Shown here: piece after piece, positions 9,446 through 19,773 of the stretch | Layout of the letters: each line of letters starts with the position of its first letter | Numbering within the stretch: the stretch's first letter is position 1 | Assembly: GCA_003427395.1 (NCBI GenBank) | Contig: BFEA01000234.1 | Coordinates: 1,288,883 to 1,314,124, forward strand | Direction of reading: 5' to 3' | Source of the DNA: Chara braunii | Lineage: Eukaryota > Streptophyta > Charophyceae > Charales > Characeae | Length of the DNA stretch: 25,242 nucleotides | Notes under the pieces: model-generated | Told to the model about the DNA's origin: nothing | Seen by the model: only the letters and a program-made list of their open reading frames with translations | The model's database searches: none | Translations under genes and position numbers: made by a program

Positions 9446-10401
9446 GCCCGAGGGGGTGGGCCTCGAGGACACAGATCCTATCTCGTCTCGGGGGTTAGAG
9501 GGCGGCCATCGTCTTGGGTTTTTACGCATGCTTCTTCCTTTTCCTCATGTCTTTTGTCATTCTCACATCTATCCATACATCCGACTTAGCATCTAGTACT
9601 CAAGTTGAGGCTCGCGGCCCCAAGCAACACTAGCCCGCCTGGCCGTTCAACCATTACAAGGGGTGTTGCATCATTTCAATGTTTCCCTGCCACTTTTCTG
9701 ACTTCTCATATACTTCTCAATGCTCTGGGATTGCCTGGGGTAGGTTGGATTAGGCTCCTAGGGGAGAGGGTGCCTCTCTACCCATAGGTCCCCTAACCTC
9801 TCACAAGGACTCGTGGAGCGACTCATTCAATCATTAGTACTCAATTTCAAAAATAAAACTCTTGCCATGACTGCATCTTCCAATGTTCAAGAGTTCACAT
9901 GCCCCTGCCTATTTCCTCGAGGCAAAGTCAATCATCCCCAAAGTCCGTTTCTTACTTCAAAAAAAAAAGTTAACGTCTTCCCCAAGGAAGCGAATACTCA
10001 TACAAAGTAGCACAAGCCTCTCAACCCCCAATAGTTTCTTCAATCCAAAAAGTAGTTTCATTAAAGTCCTTCCCAAAAAAGGAGGAGACAAAGTTCGAAT
10101 GCAACGACAACATTACAGACTCGCCTCATCTAGGTCCCCCTTGTTTTCCCCTTGCTTACGCTTAGCTAACGCAACCCGTCACAGTTCTATATCTAAGTGC
10201 ACTGACCCTTATGTATTTTTCCGAAAAGCAACGACTTACACGAGGTAGCACCCATTGCTCGGTCTTTAGTCAAAAGTTGCCTCATTTCAGTCTATTTGGC
10301 AGAGTTCAAATGCGAAATTCAAAATGGCAGTTGTCCCTGCCCAGGTACCAACCCTTCCTATCTTCTAGTTACCCCCCCTCCCCATTGCGCCTGCTATTCC
10401 C
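9446..10401. other. Non-coding stretch left of the retroelement ORFs
   Basis: The + strand is poor in G. No gene is supported. A run of C/T at 10372-10383 reads as ggggaggggggg on the minus strand, just downstream of the last minus-strand ORF. It is placed where a polypurine tract of the minus-strand element could lie, but no TG-started LTR follows directly. Confidence 0.4.
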
Positions 10402-10884
10402 CTAATATTCAGGTGGCATGCGTTGAGCCTCTCTCCTTACGCGATTCTCCCCTTCTTGCTCCATTTGCCTCTTTACTTCTTGGAAATGGAGGAGTGTCTG
10501 TTCTATAAAGAAGGTTGTTGGGGCTAAATCCTCTCCCCTGCCCAACTTTTCCCTTGCCTTCATGATCCACTGGTATCGCAAGATAGTACCCCATTGATCG
10601 AACCAATCACTGAACTCATATCCGAACTCTTCTATCCATTTGTCTTTTTTCCCACCCGGCTGCTCCCTTCTTCCCCGTTCTTCTCTTGTGGGTGTTGTTA
10701 CCTCATCTTCCTCCTCATCGCTGGTGAGGTCGATAAATTCCACGGGCACGTCCTCGTCTAGCCTTGGTCTTTTCCCCGGGTTCCTCTCTTCCTCATTGCT
10801 AGTGTCGCTTTCCGATGGGAGGACTATCGGCTCCCCTTCCTTTAGTGGCGATGATCCCCTGGTCCCTTGCTTTCTCCCCCCTAT
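10402..10884 (-). CDS. Accessory ORF downstream of integrase; NLS-like and SIM-like motifs
   Basis: A minus-strand frame of about 160 codons is open from just after the stop at 10887 to 10402, with no ATG near its start. Its first part is acidic and charged. It holds the basic cluster KRPRL (about 10773-10759), resembling a classical nuclear localisation signal. About seven residues further comes VEFIDLTSDEEEDE (10743-10702), which has the form of a SUMO-interaction motif: hydrophobic core IDLT followed by an acidic run. The second half is aromatic and then helical, rich in Glu, Arg and Gln (FFIEQTLLHFQEVKRQMEQE). It lies in the same orientation as pol, about 580 bp beyond the integrase stop. 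Family not recognised. The amino acid composition argues for real or former coding. It may be the 3' part of one gene with the frame at 11065-10799, after a frameshift. Confidence 0.5.
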   Translation of the reverse strand: MGGRKQGTRGSSPLKEGEPIVLPSESDTSNEEERNPGKRPRLDEDVPVEFIDLTSDEEEDEVTTPTREERGRREQPGGKKDKWIEEFGYEFSDWFDQWGTILRYQWIMKAREKLGRGEDLAPTTFFIEQTLLHFQEVKRQMEQEGENRVRREAQRMPPEY

Positions 10885-11065
10885 TCACAACCAAGTTGTG
10901 ATCAAATCTCACGTACAACTTCCTTTTCCTGGAGCTCGATTGTCCAGCCTGCCTTGACAACTGTCCCTCAGTAGGCCTGTTGATGGCGTTGCTGTCGTTT
11001 TCATTTCCAAATTCTATTTTTGTCGTTTGTTTGCTCCCTGCCTGGTCCTGTTCATGCATAATCAA
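10799..11065 (-). CDS. Hypothetical basic ORF, probably 5' part of the accessory gene
   Basis: An 88-codon minus-strand frame. It is polar and basic, with SSSRKRKLYVRFDHN near its middle, and has no domain I recognise. It overlaps the next frame (10884-10402) in a different register over 86 bp. The downstream frame is blocked by a stop at 10887, so a single indel within 10799-10887 would join them into one protein of about 210-220 residues. Neither frame has an obvious eukaryotic start context. The alternative is that this is a chance open frame. Confidence 0.35.
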   Translation of the reverse strand: MIMHEQDQAGSKQTTKIEFGNENDSNAINRPTEGQLSRQAGQSSSRKRKLYVRFDHNLVVNRGEKARDQGIIATKGRGADSPPIGKRH

Positions 11066-11467
11066 TCATCACAACCCCCTCCCCATATACTCACATTCCT
11101 TCCCATCCCCATTTGCGGATTTGCCAGCATTCTCAGAACCATTGCTTGCCCTCGCGCAGTTGGTGATCCCGTCCCTCCTTTGTACCCTCGACACATTGTC
11201 CCAACACGTAGGTGCCCCATGTAGGCAGTCCACATCATCACCCCACAAAAACTATGGTACATTGTCACCGCCCATAAATACCTCGTGTAGACAGTCCCCA
11301 GCGTTACCCCACAATACACTGTCCCATGCTCCCAGACCCAGTCACAGTCAGCCCAGGCAGTCTTCCCACGTTCCACAAAAGTCAAGACACACAAAACGAA
11401 CAATCCCTGCGGTCATGATCACTTCCACAGGGAGGCGTTCTAGAACTTATAGCCAGCGGCCCACCTT
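11066..11467. other. Gap between integrase and accessory ORF
   Basis: Apart from the tandem repeat at 11193-11385 there is no supported gene. A 113-codon minus frame here follows the repeat and is Trp/Tyr/Cys-rich, so it is probably not coding. Confidence 0.5.
11193..11385. repeat. Imperfect 57-66-bp tandem repeat
   Basis: Three units start with acayTGTC at 11193, 11259 and 11316. Each then carries a variant of ggcagtccac and of ccccacaaaa. It lies just 3' of the integrase on the element strand. Confidence 0.65.
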
Positions 11468-13675
11468 TCAGGCTCTCAATCCCCCAGTTTCCCTGTCCTG
11501 GGCTTCTTGTAGCCACTGTTCCACTGGATCCCTGCTAAAAAATCTGACCAGTCTTTGTCCCGGAAATGGCCTTCTTATGCTAGTTCCATCAAGATCCTCA
11601 AGTTCAAATGTGTTCAGTCCAACCCGCTTAGCGATCCTGTAAGGCCCTTTGAATCCTTTTCCCAGCTCCCCGGACCATGTGCTTTCAAGAGTCGAGTTCC
11701 TAATTAGCACATTTCCCCCCACCTGGAGTGACTCCTTCCGAATGTTCTTAACCTGGTCCCATCTTGCTTTATCCCTCATTCGGCTATCCGTCACACGATT
11801 GACTTCTTCCTCGAGTGCCTCCTCATTTCTGGCGACTTGCTGGCAATGTGCGGTGATTAACTCTTTCGTGCTCAAGTGTGGGTCGTCATCTAGCCTGTTC
11901 CAGATAAGGACCAACGCTTCTATCGGAAAATCGATCTCCCTTCCATACCAGAGTTCTGCTGGAATACATCCCGTTATTCTTTTTGGCGTCATGTTCTCGG
12001 CGAAGACTGCTTGTTTGAGAAACCGTGACCAACTTCCCAAATTATCTGCTGCCAACTTTGCGTTTGTGTTCTTCAAAGTCCGGTGACCCCTTTCTACATC
12101 TTGCTTTATTCCTCATTCGGCTATCCGTCACACGATTGACTACTTCCTCGAGTGCCTCCTCATTTCTGGCGACTTGCTGGCAACGTGCGGTGATTAACTC
12201 TTCCGTGCTCAAGTGTGGGTCGTCATCTAGCCTGTTCCAGATAGGGACCAACGCTTCTATCGGAAAATCGATCTCCCTTCCATACCAGAGTTCTGCTGGA
12301 ATACATCCCGTTGTTCTTTTTGGCGTCATGTTCTCGGCGAAGACTGCTTGTTTGAGAAACCGTGGCCAACTTCCCAAATTATCTGCTGCCAACTTTGCGT
12401 TTGTGTTCTTCAAAGTCCGGTGACCCCTTTCTACTGGTGCATTTGCCTCAGGATGGTAGGGCTCGGTGATCTTGATTGGTACACACAGTGTCTTAAGCCT
12501 GTTCAACACCTCCTGCTTAACGAATTATGTCCCATTGTCTGCTATAAACCTGCGCACGAAGGGGTGCCTTAGATAGAAGTCTTCCACCCAGTCGGCCACT
12601 GCTTTTCCTGTCTTCCTCTTGAGGGCTATGACTTCTACATAGCCACTAAGATTATCCCTTGCATCCAAGATGTATCTAAACCCATGCATCGATACGGGCA
12701 TAATGGCAAAATCAAGGTGAACAAGGTGTCCGGGTCCCAGTACCCTAGTGGGTCTAAGGGGCTCGTAGACTCGTATGGAGCTCCTCTCTTGACATATTAG
12801 ACACGTCTGACAATATGCCGCGACCATGCTTGCCATTCTTGGCCAGAAGTACAGGGGCACGATCTTTGCAAGTGTTCCCTTAGACGACTGGTGATCTCGA
12901 GCTAGCCCGTCATGCATTGCCTGAATTACGTTCAGCTGCCTAGACCTCCCACACACGACGCGCCTAGGCATCATCCCTTCCTCTTTCTTGAACAGGTGGC
13001 CGTTTCTTAGGACATACTTTTCGACTTCCTTCCTCGCCTTGGGACTGATTTTCGTGGGTTGTTTGTTCTCTACTAGCAATAGACCGATTTCTTTGAAAAC
13101 GCCCTTATACATTTGTATGAGGAAGAATTCCTGTTCGTTATGTTCCGCACCCTTCTCCTCCCGAGTGAGGTTGACTAGGTACAGACACTTCTTCTGCGCC
13201 CAGGTTTCGGCCAATGTCATTACGGCGTCCCGTCCCCCTTCCACGGTCATTGCCATCAATTCCTCTTTGGCCCCTACTTTTGCTCCCCACGAGTCTTTTT
13301 CCTCTTTACGCCTGACCGTGGTGACTGGTCCTTCCCTGAGTTCTGCAACTACAGGAGGTGCGCCCTTTTCCAAGGTCTGAATCAACAATTGTCCTGTTGT
13401 AAGTGCAAGATCTGTCATCTCATTATCTACGATAAGGGTCCCTCCTTCGTACTCCAGGAAGGCGTCAATTGGTTCTGCGTCCTCTACTCCTTCTGGTGTG
13501 ATACAAACCCTGCTCAACCCATCTGCCCTATTTCGAAGCCCTGCAATTCGCTCGACCTTATAGTCGAATTGCCATATGAAGCCTATCCATCTGCCAACAG
13601 TCGGGTCTATGGGCTTGTAGATCTTTAGGGCTCGGGCAACGTTGGTGGGATCGATCCTTAGGATAAATCGCCTCC
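11468..13675 (-). pseudogene. pol (IN): RNase H C-terminal part and integrase, interrupted
   Basis: Read from 13675 downward, the frame starts with the end of RNase H (RIDPTN and NRADGLSR carry its last two acidic residues). The integrase HHCC zinc-binding motif follows (H202, H209, C239, C242 counted from 13517), then catalytic D269 (HLDF) and D327 (IADNGT). A TAA at 12527-12525 comes right after DNGT. The frame continues past it to the Glu in APVERGHR at 12431-12429, exactly 35 residues after the second Asp, so the DDE triad is complete. A 337-bp tandem duplication then shifts the frame. The C-terminal part (to 11468) resumes in another register and has a GKGFKGPYRIAKR segment typical of Ty3 integrase C-termini. 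No chromodomain was recognised. Cut by one stop and one duplication, it is non-functional as it stands. Confidence 0.88.
11760..12433. repeat. 337-bp tandem duplication within integrase
   Basis: Copies 11760-12096 and 12097-12433 differ at about seven positions (roughly 98% identity), nearly all transitions. As 337 is not a multiple of 3, the duplication shifts the integrase frame. The junction reads tttctac followed by atcttgc, with at most one base of shared sequence. The duplicated block runs from just downstream of the catalytic Glu region into the C-terminal domain. Confidence 0.95.
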
Positions 13676-15127
13676 GAACAGGTATGCCTGGAAGGTCTTA
13701 AGACAATGCAGGATTGCTAAAACCTCCTCCTTAAACTGCGAATACCGTCGTTGTGCTAAATTCAGGGTCCTACTTTCAAATCAGATTGGTCTTTCTTTGC
13801 CCTCCTCGCTTCTCTGTATCAGTACTCCTCCCACTGCCAATGGTCCCCCGTCTGTTTCTAGGATGAAGGGCCGTCCTACCTCGTCATTGAAACAGGGTGC
13901 TGCTAACGTGACCTGATCGGACGACAGGATGTCTTTCAGTGTCTGGGCTGCCTCTTCCCTATCCTCGGTCCAATCCATAGTGCCACCTTCCCTAATCATT
14001 GCGCGGATGGGTTCTGCTATCTTTGCGAAACCTTTGATGAAGATCCTCCAGAACCCAACCACCCCTAGGAAGGCTCGTACTTCCATCGTGGTTCGCAGGG
14101 GTGTCGGCCACTGAGAGATCTTATCAAGCTTTGCTGGGTCGGGTATTCTCCTATAAGCTCCACAGCGGAATCCCAGTATGGTTACTTCCGGGACGGCCAG
14201 GATGCTCTTGGGTCCGCTTGCAGTAATGTTGTAGACAAGGAATCGCTGGAGTAGGTCCTTAATATCTTCCAGGTGGTCCCAGACAAACTTTCGTACGCCT
14301 GGCTCGACCTCCGTCTCGTCCTTGTACCTTGCACCTTTTACGGGATTATCATCTGTATACGGTTCACACTTTTCCGGAAACATATCCCCTGCGACGGCGA
14401 GCATCCTTCTTTGCACCTCTGCTACTGCATTTGTAAAACCCATAGGGGTCACTTGCATCTGCAGCTATCCTACAGGGGTGTGCATTGCGGTGTACGGTCT
14501 ATCCCTCGCATCGAATGGCAACTGATTATATCCTGAGTACAAGTCTACCAGGGAGTAGATACTCCGCCCCGCATGAGATTCTGCCAACAAGTTGGCATGT
14601 GGAAGCGAGTCTGCGTCCCTAATGGTTACCGCATTGAGCTTCTGAAGGTCCTGGATCCACCTGAGCGTCTTATTGGGCTTTCTGAACACGAACCACCCCA
14701 CGAGAGAATATATCTTAGCTTTAAGCAGGTCGGTGACCTCCGCTGCTATCCCAAACTCATAGGCGGGCCCTTTATCATTCCAACACTTGTGTTGTACGGT
14801 GTGGATCCTGACAGGGGGAAGTAGCTTTGCGTCCAATCGCCCTTTCTGATGATCGTTGAAAGCGAAGGCTAAATGAAACTCCTGGCATGCCTTTCTTATC
14901 ATCTGAGTTTCTTCCGCTGTTAGAAACCCTTCCACTCCTATTTTCATGGTATCTGCTACCTCGTCTGGTATGCGGTGCCCTTCCATTGCGCGTCTCTCCC
15001 TTATAACCCGTAGGATCTCCTCCTCTTTTTCCATGGCCTCTTCCTTTGATGTTTCTACTGGGATCGAGACCGGCTTGGCCTTCTTTCCTACATGTTTGTA
15101 TTTTCGCACACTGCCTTCTGGGATCAT
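13676..15127 (-). pseudogene. pol (RT): Reverse transcriptase and RNase H N-terminal part, with stops
   Basis: One minus-strand frame from 15127 to about 13676 holds the RT. Motifs seen: WFVFRKPNKTLRWIQDLQKLN-type fingers region (residues 145-165), LVDLYSGYNQLP with the catalytic Asp195 (motif A, about 14550-14516), then TPMGFTNA, and YTDD (14359-14348), which holds the two catalytic Asp residues. The usual second position is a larger hydrophobic residue, so Thr is unusual. The connection FLGVVGFWRIFIKGFAKIAEP follows. RNase H begins with FILETDGG (Asp at 13852-13850) and YSQFKEEVLAI. Breaks: TAG at 14467-14465 between TPVG and the next RT motif, TGA at 13783-13781 inside RNase H, and a one-base frame change near 13675. 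All active-site acidic residues remain readable. Family assignment is secure; the copy is defective. Confidence 0.9.
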
Positions 15128-15465
15128 TCTCCTAAAAAATGAACGGTCGGGATCGGCCTTGCTACCTTCATGATACGGGGCTGAATGCTAATTATCTTCC
15201 CATTCAGGCAGTAACCTTTTCGAACCTCATCCTCAAACTTGACAAGCGCTGTCGGGTCTACTCCCACTTTGTGGTACCTGATTGCCTTAACAAGTTGCAA
15301 CAGGTCTGGGATTTCGAGCGCTAGCTCGGGGGTCTCGTTACGACCTTCCTTTGGCTTGGGCTGGCTGGCCCCAAGTTCAACTTCCTGCTCCTTTTCCGCC
15401 ACCATAACCCCAGAGGCTCGTCCTCTGGCCTCCTCTTCTTTACGGACAGACCCGTCTTGATCCAT
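15124..15465 (-). CDS. Protease-RT linker frame
   Basis: A 113-codon minus frame overlaps the end of the protease frame by 145 bp and the start of the RT frame by 4 bp. The content is acidic and helical (NETPELALEIPDLLQLVKAI, then a VGVDPTALVKFEDEVRKGY segment). It lies between protease and RT where Ty3 polyproteins have a spacer. It therefore most likely belongs to the same polyprotein, separated by frame changes near 15400 and 15125. The 4-bp overlap could also be a programmed shift, but frequent stops elsewhere favour decay. Confidence 0.55.
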   Translation of the reverse strand: MDQDGSVRKEEEARGRASGVMVAEKEQEVELGASQPKPKEGRNETPELALEIPDLLQLVKAIRYHKVGVDPTALVKFEDEVRKGYCLNGKIISIQPRIMKVARPIPTVHFLGE

Positions 15466-16256
15466 TCCTTTTTACTAAAAGCCTCCTCGATCATAATTTC
15501 TACTCTTTCCCTCATGCCTTCCATTCGTGTGAATGCCCCCTTTCGCGCACTTTCTTCGAATGTTGGAGACCAGGTTGCCAATTTGCCCTTCGGAGGTTCC
15601 CCTCTGGTCCCAAGAAGTCGAAGGAGTTCCCCGCGGCCGGTCACTGGGTCCTCAATTTCTACCATATATGTGTCGTCATACAGGTGCATTCCTATCATTT
15701 CCACATTGGCACACCACGATCTCCCGAGGATTACGTCGTGATCTATTTCTTCCATCACGGTCATCTGCTGAAAGGACCAGATGGATTCCCGGATTCCCGC
15801 CCTAACTGCACATTTGGTGACATACCCTATGAAAGGAATTTCGCCACCGGCTCCTCGGATACTCTCTATTACTTCCTTGTTTACCGTGCACCCCGTGACT
15901 GTTGTGAAATCTCGTCGTATGAGAGTGATTTCTGCTCCGCCGTCCACTAACGCGTCAGTGTGGTGAGTTCCGATTTGAACTTTAAGTTTTCCAACTTGTA
16001 ATGCATGAAAGCTAAGCTTTGTCCCAGGTGGTGCCCTCATGACTTCGCCACCTTCACGATCCGGTAGGCTTAGACGGATGTCCGCAAAGGCTTTCTCCAG
16101 ATCTCCCAGGCCCCCTGAAATGCTTTGGAGGTTGGAGACTCCTTGTGGCGCCTCGGCCTCCTTCGTGTCCTACTCTTGCAGTTCCGGGGCCTCCTCTACC
16201 TCTACGCGCTTACGCGTTAGCAACTGCCTGAGTCCTTTAAGCAGCCTTGGGCTGGC
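15321..16256 (-). pseudogene. pol (PR): Retroviral-type aspartic protease
   Basis: The uninterrupted part is 16040-15321 (239 codons), continuing in frame from the Gag frame through TAG at 16172-16170. Active-site segment ALVDGGAEITLI places the catalytic Asp at residue 33 (15944-15942). The family normally has D-S/T-G, so D-G-G is a variant or a mutation. A second family hallmark, DHDVILGRSWC (residues 100-110, ILGR), is in place about 70 residues later. The fold around it looks complete. The C-terminal tail becomes basic and ends in a register different from the RT, so a frame change lies near 15400. Expected role: cleaving the element's Gag-Pol polyprotein. Confidence 0.82.
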
Positions 16257-18346
16257 TTACAGCATGGTCTGAAAAGACACCGATACCATGGTACCCAGTA
16301 GCTTACTCAAGGTGCCATCGATTTCAGGCGAAATCAGGATCGGAATTTGATACCTGAACTTCTTTTTTGCGGTCGTAGCCTTGTCTACCGGTTCATCCTC
16401 CCTTGGCTTCCCATAGACCTTCTCTTGTTCCCCGACTTTGGTCTCTTGCTGGCCCGTGCTAGTCCCTGCGAGTTCCTCCATTACTGTATCTTGAATAAGC
16501 TTCTTTTCTGCGCCGGCCCGGCGAGTGGTGATATTTACCCTATCCTGGTCATTGCCTTCTAGGATAAAATTGGTCTGTGGTCCCCGTCCCCTTGGCTGGT
16601 CCCAGACAATGTCGGCTATCGGCTCTGCTTCTACGGCAGCTATCTCTAAGTTATTCAGGAGGATGACGGCTCGCCGCATCCCTCCTGGCAAGTTCCAATT
16701 GACACGCTCCCCCCTGGGTCCGAGGATCTCGCCTTTGAGGGACCTACTACACCTCTGCCCCTCGATATCGTGATTGAGCCTCGGACAGGCCCGTACGAAA
16801 TGCCCGATCATGGTGCAATACTTGCATTATTCGTTGGTCGGGTCCCTCTTGCCAAACCCCAGGTTTGCTAAAGCTGCTGGAACCACGGCCTCTTGGGGCG
16901 GGAGGGCGGGTCGGGACACTTGAGCCTGCATTACTAACAGCGCATTTTATATTCTGTCCATCTTGCTGTCAACCCCGTGCGCCCATTCGTGCAAGCTCTC
17001 TATCCCCTTCTTGACCTTATCCCCTGTCTTCCTGGTCAGATCTATGACCTCCCCTTCCTTAAGTAGGGCTAGTGTCTCTGTTACCACTGTCTTTTCCGCA
17101 AGGTCTGTTACGGTGCTGAAGTCCACATGTCTCGTGTACTCAATCTAACTGGTCTGCTGGTATGCTGACAGAATCTTATCCTTGTCAAACTCTGAGAACT
17201 GCCTGAGGAAGTATTTACTCATTATGCGGTCCTTTACCCCGGGAATTTGCAGAGCCACTAACGTAAATGCCCTTAGGAAATCGTTGTAGGTTGCATAGTT
17301 TTTCCTCTGAACTGCTGCTAATTCGACCTTCGTTGCCATTTTTTCTGCCTTCAGGTATTTCCTCATCATCTCATTCCTAGTTTCTTTCCAGGATCCACTG
17401 GAGGTGACGATGGCCATAATGTCCCTTCCCAAGCTTAGCGACACGTGTTGCCCTAGGTGCTCAATCTTTTGCTCTTCCGTCCATTTCAGTAAGGCTGCTA
17501 GGTTCTCATAGTCTATCAGAAACTCCAAAATGTTTGCCCCGTCGAACGTGAGTTTCTTCTTTGCGTCTGCAAGGTACCCTTGGTTTTTGTTCAGTGCCCG
17601 GTTAAGGGTGGTGACTATCTTCTTGAGACCACCTTCGGAGTTACCCGCTTCCCCAGCTTCATTGGTCCCTTTCTCCTCCTTGCTTTCCCTCTGCTTCTCC
17701 CTGGTTTTCGGTGTTCCTTCTGGATCAAACCATCCTAGCACCCCTTCCCTAAGGCTCCAGAGTCCGTCGCACGCCCCTGTTACTTTCGGCGTGGCTGGCA
17801 ATCGGTTAGTGCCGCTGTCGATGGCAGGCGGTGTCATAGCGTTTTCCGTCCCCTCCGCCGGGGGGTCATTCTTGTCCTTCCCCTTCTTACTAGGCGTTCC
17901 TTTGTGACTATTATCCTTCCCCTCATACCTGGCCTCGTCCTGACCGATCCTGCGTCCCTCCGGCGACCCTGCGCCCTGGGGGTCCTCCTCATCCTCGGCC
18001 ATCATCTGCTCTATAAGCCTTGCCTTAAATTCTGCGGTCTGCTTTTCTATTTCTGTCATTCTACGATTGGCATCCGAGACTTTTGTCTTTTTAGGAGTGA
18101 CTCCTGCTGAGTTCCGAGGGCTTGTTCTCATATCGTTTCCCCCTTCCCTGTTTTCCTGAGGTCCCCTTTTGCTACCCCCGACTTTACCCGAACTTTTTCC
18201 AATTGAGGCATCCTTTCCGTCTTCTCGGCTTCCTTCCAATTTGGCTGACTCTCGACCCTGGCTGATCCCTCGTTTCGTTCCGTATCCCTATTCGTGCCCT
18301 GATTCCCTCCGCTCTGCTGGTCATCGATCCCTTCCTCAGTCGCCAT
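16257..18346 (-). pseudogene. gag: Gag, with CCHC zinc knuckle; several stops
   Basis: An ATG at 18346 opens a polar N-terminal part (MATEEGIDDQQSGG...) that must change register around 18130-18240. The main frame then runs from about 18239 to 16257 and on into protease. Capsid-like segment: KKKLTFDGANILEFLIDYE (about 17563-17507) with EEQKIEHLGQHV after it, as in Ty3 Gag. The knuckle C-KY-C-TMIG-H-FVRA-C (16826-16785) fits CX2CX4HX4C exactly. Stops in this frame: TAG 17147-17145, TAA 16949-16947, TAA 16829-16827 immediately before the knuckle, TAA 16259-16257. Role when intact: particle formation and RNA packaging. The N-terminal start is uncertain; the assignment by position and knuckle is firm. 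Confidence 0.82.
16785..16826 (-). other. CCHC zinc knuckle of Gag
   Basis: CKYCTMIGHFVRAC: Cys-X2-Cys-X4-His-X4-Cys spacing is exact. The nucleic-acid binding motif is intact, although a TAA precedes its first Cys codon directly. Confidence 0.93.
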
Positions 18347-18806
18347 TTCTTTACCTAGCCTGCACATGGCGAAAAGTTTTTGAGAAAAAGTAGCCGGTTG
18401 TTCATAACTGCCCTAGTCCCGGCCCTAAGACCTGCCTATTCCCATGTTTTCTTGCGTCTTATATTAATCGGCCCGACTCTCCCAACTTTTCTTTCCCAGG
18501 GCGTGCTTCAGGTTTTTTTTTCCCGCCGGGGGACTTGCTGTCGCTGCTTGGCATTTTATCACTGCCGCGCTTTGGCTCTTAGGGCGGTGTTTGAGCCCAG
18601 TGGCATCCTTATCGAGGGTGGCCCTTTTGGCTTTTCGACCTCCAAATGCCCCAGAGTTTTCAGGTGCCGGTGGTCTTCCTATTTCCTCCTTGCCGCGCTA
18701 TCGATTCGGACGGAACTCCAACCACTGCCCCCTTTATTCACTGATGGCCTGCCTACTAATCTTAGTACCCATTCTTAATTTCCCTATTTCTTTCTGACGC
18801 GTTTTC
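18347..18806. other. Gap between the upstream ORF set and gag
   Basis: 460 bp without a supported gene. A basic minus frame without ATG is open from about 18690 to 18464 (stop TAA 18466-18464), rich in Lys, Arg, Ala and Pro. None of the conserved motifs of the neighbouring ORF family is found, so it is not a fifth copy that I can see. Confidence 0.5.
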
Positions 18807-19592
18807 TCATGCCGGTCCCTCAGGTCTGCCTTGCTCATCCGGTTCTTCGAACAGATCGGTCACCCCAGCAAGATAGTTTTCTCCCATCTCTATTTCCCTA
18901 ACGATTATTGGTTCATACTCCTCAAACGCCAAGCGAGGCAACCCAAATATCAAAATTTCAATCAGGTCAAGTAATTCCCAAGCCTGATTACCCCAGAACG
19001 GTCCATGCCTGACCGACACATCGTAAAACATCCCCGTTGTCTGTGGTCGAAAGTGGTGGATCTAGACCATGGTCGAATCCACTAGGTCCCTAGCCCTCTT
19101 AAGGCTACCAAATACCAGGTCCACCATGAAGCGGGGGACTCGGCACCTCAGCCCTGTCATTGGGGCCTTAAACTCTCGCCAACCTCCTACTTCCACCCGG
19201 GTCCTCAACCCCACATTCCTCCTCCCTCGCACTTCCTGGCCTACTCGGGTCAGTACCCTAGTAGCCCTTTGAAAGATTGGTAACAACCCATACCCTAGTG
19301 CCAGCTCTGTTCCTAACATATGCCACCCAAGTTTTGGCAGGTATACGGTTCCCGTCACCCTGAGGTCAATGTACAGGTCGTCCCCTAACCCCCTATTAAT
19401 TCTCATACCATCCCACAAACATTCCACCATCATGAATGCCTGGTTCCTTCCCAGGGTCACGACTCTCCATTCGGTATCAATCCCTCGAACCCTGTAGCTT
19501 GCCGGGAGCGATACCTCCCATCTGCCCCCACATTCCGTGGGTGGCCGCGGGTGCGTGAGCCGTCGCGACATCCGGGCGCGTCTCATTGCCAT
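18807..19592 (-). pseudogene. Upstream ORF family, copy 1 (one in-frame stop)
   Basis: ATG at 19592; the frame runs 262 codons to 18807 with a single TAG at 19064-19062. On both sides of it the content matches the family, so I treat it as one gene. Segments shared with the intact copy: EVSLP at residues 26-30 (same position in copy 2), GTVYLPKLGWHMLG, VGGWREFKAPM, RCRVPRFMVDLVFG, then after the stop HGPFWGNQAWELLDLIE and IIVREIEMGENYLAGVTDLF. The tail is acidic. No signal peptide, membrane segment or known domain. It is closest to gag (460 bp away). Function unknown. The alternative is two separate short genes, but matching positions in the three sister copies argue against that. Confidence 0.7.
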
Positions 19593-19773
19593 TGTTGACT
19601 AGCAGTCCTCTGCACAGTTTAAACAACAAGCGAGTTTGCTTATTCCATCCATTCCCCGACCCTTACCCGAGCAATTCCTTGGTCCTTATCTCAATGCCTC
19701 TCTCCCCTTCTATCTCTTTTTCCTTTCCTCGACTCTTTTACCAGCCTGTTTCTACTTCCGTTGGCTCATACAA
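19593..19773. other. Spacer between copies 1 and 2
   Basis: 181 bp, no gene and no obvious promoter motif. Confidence 0.5.
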
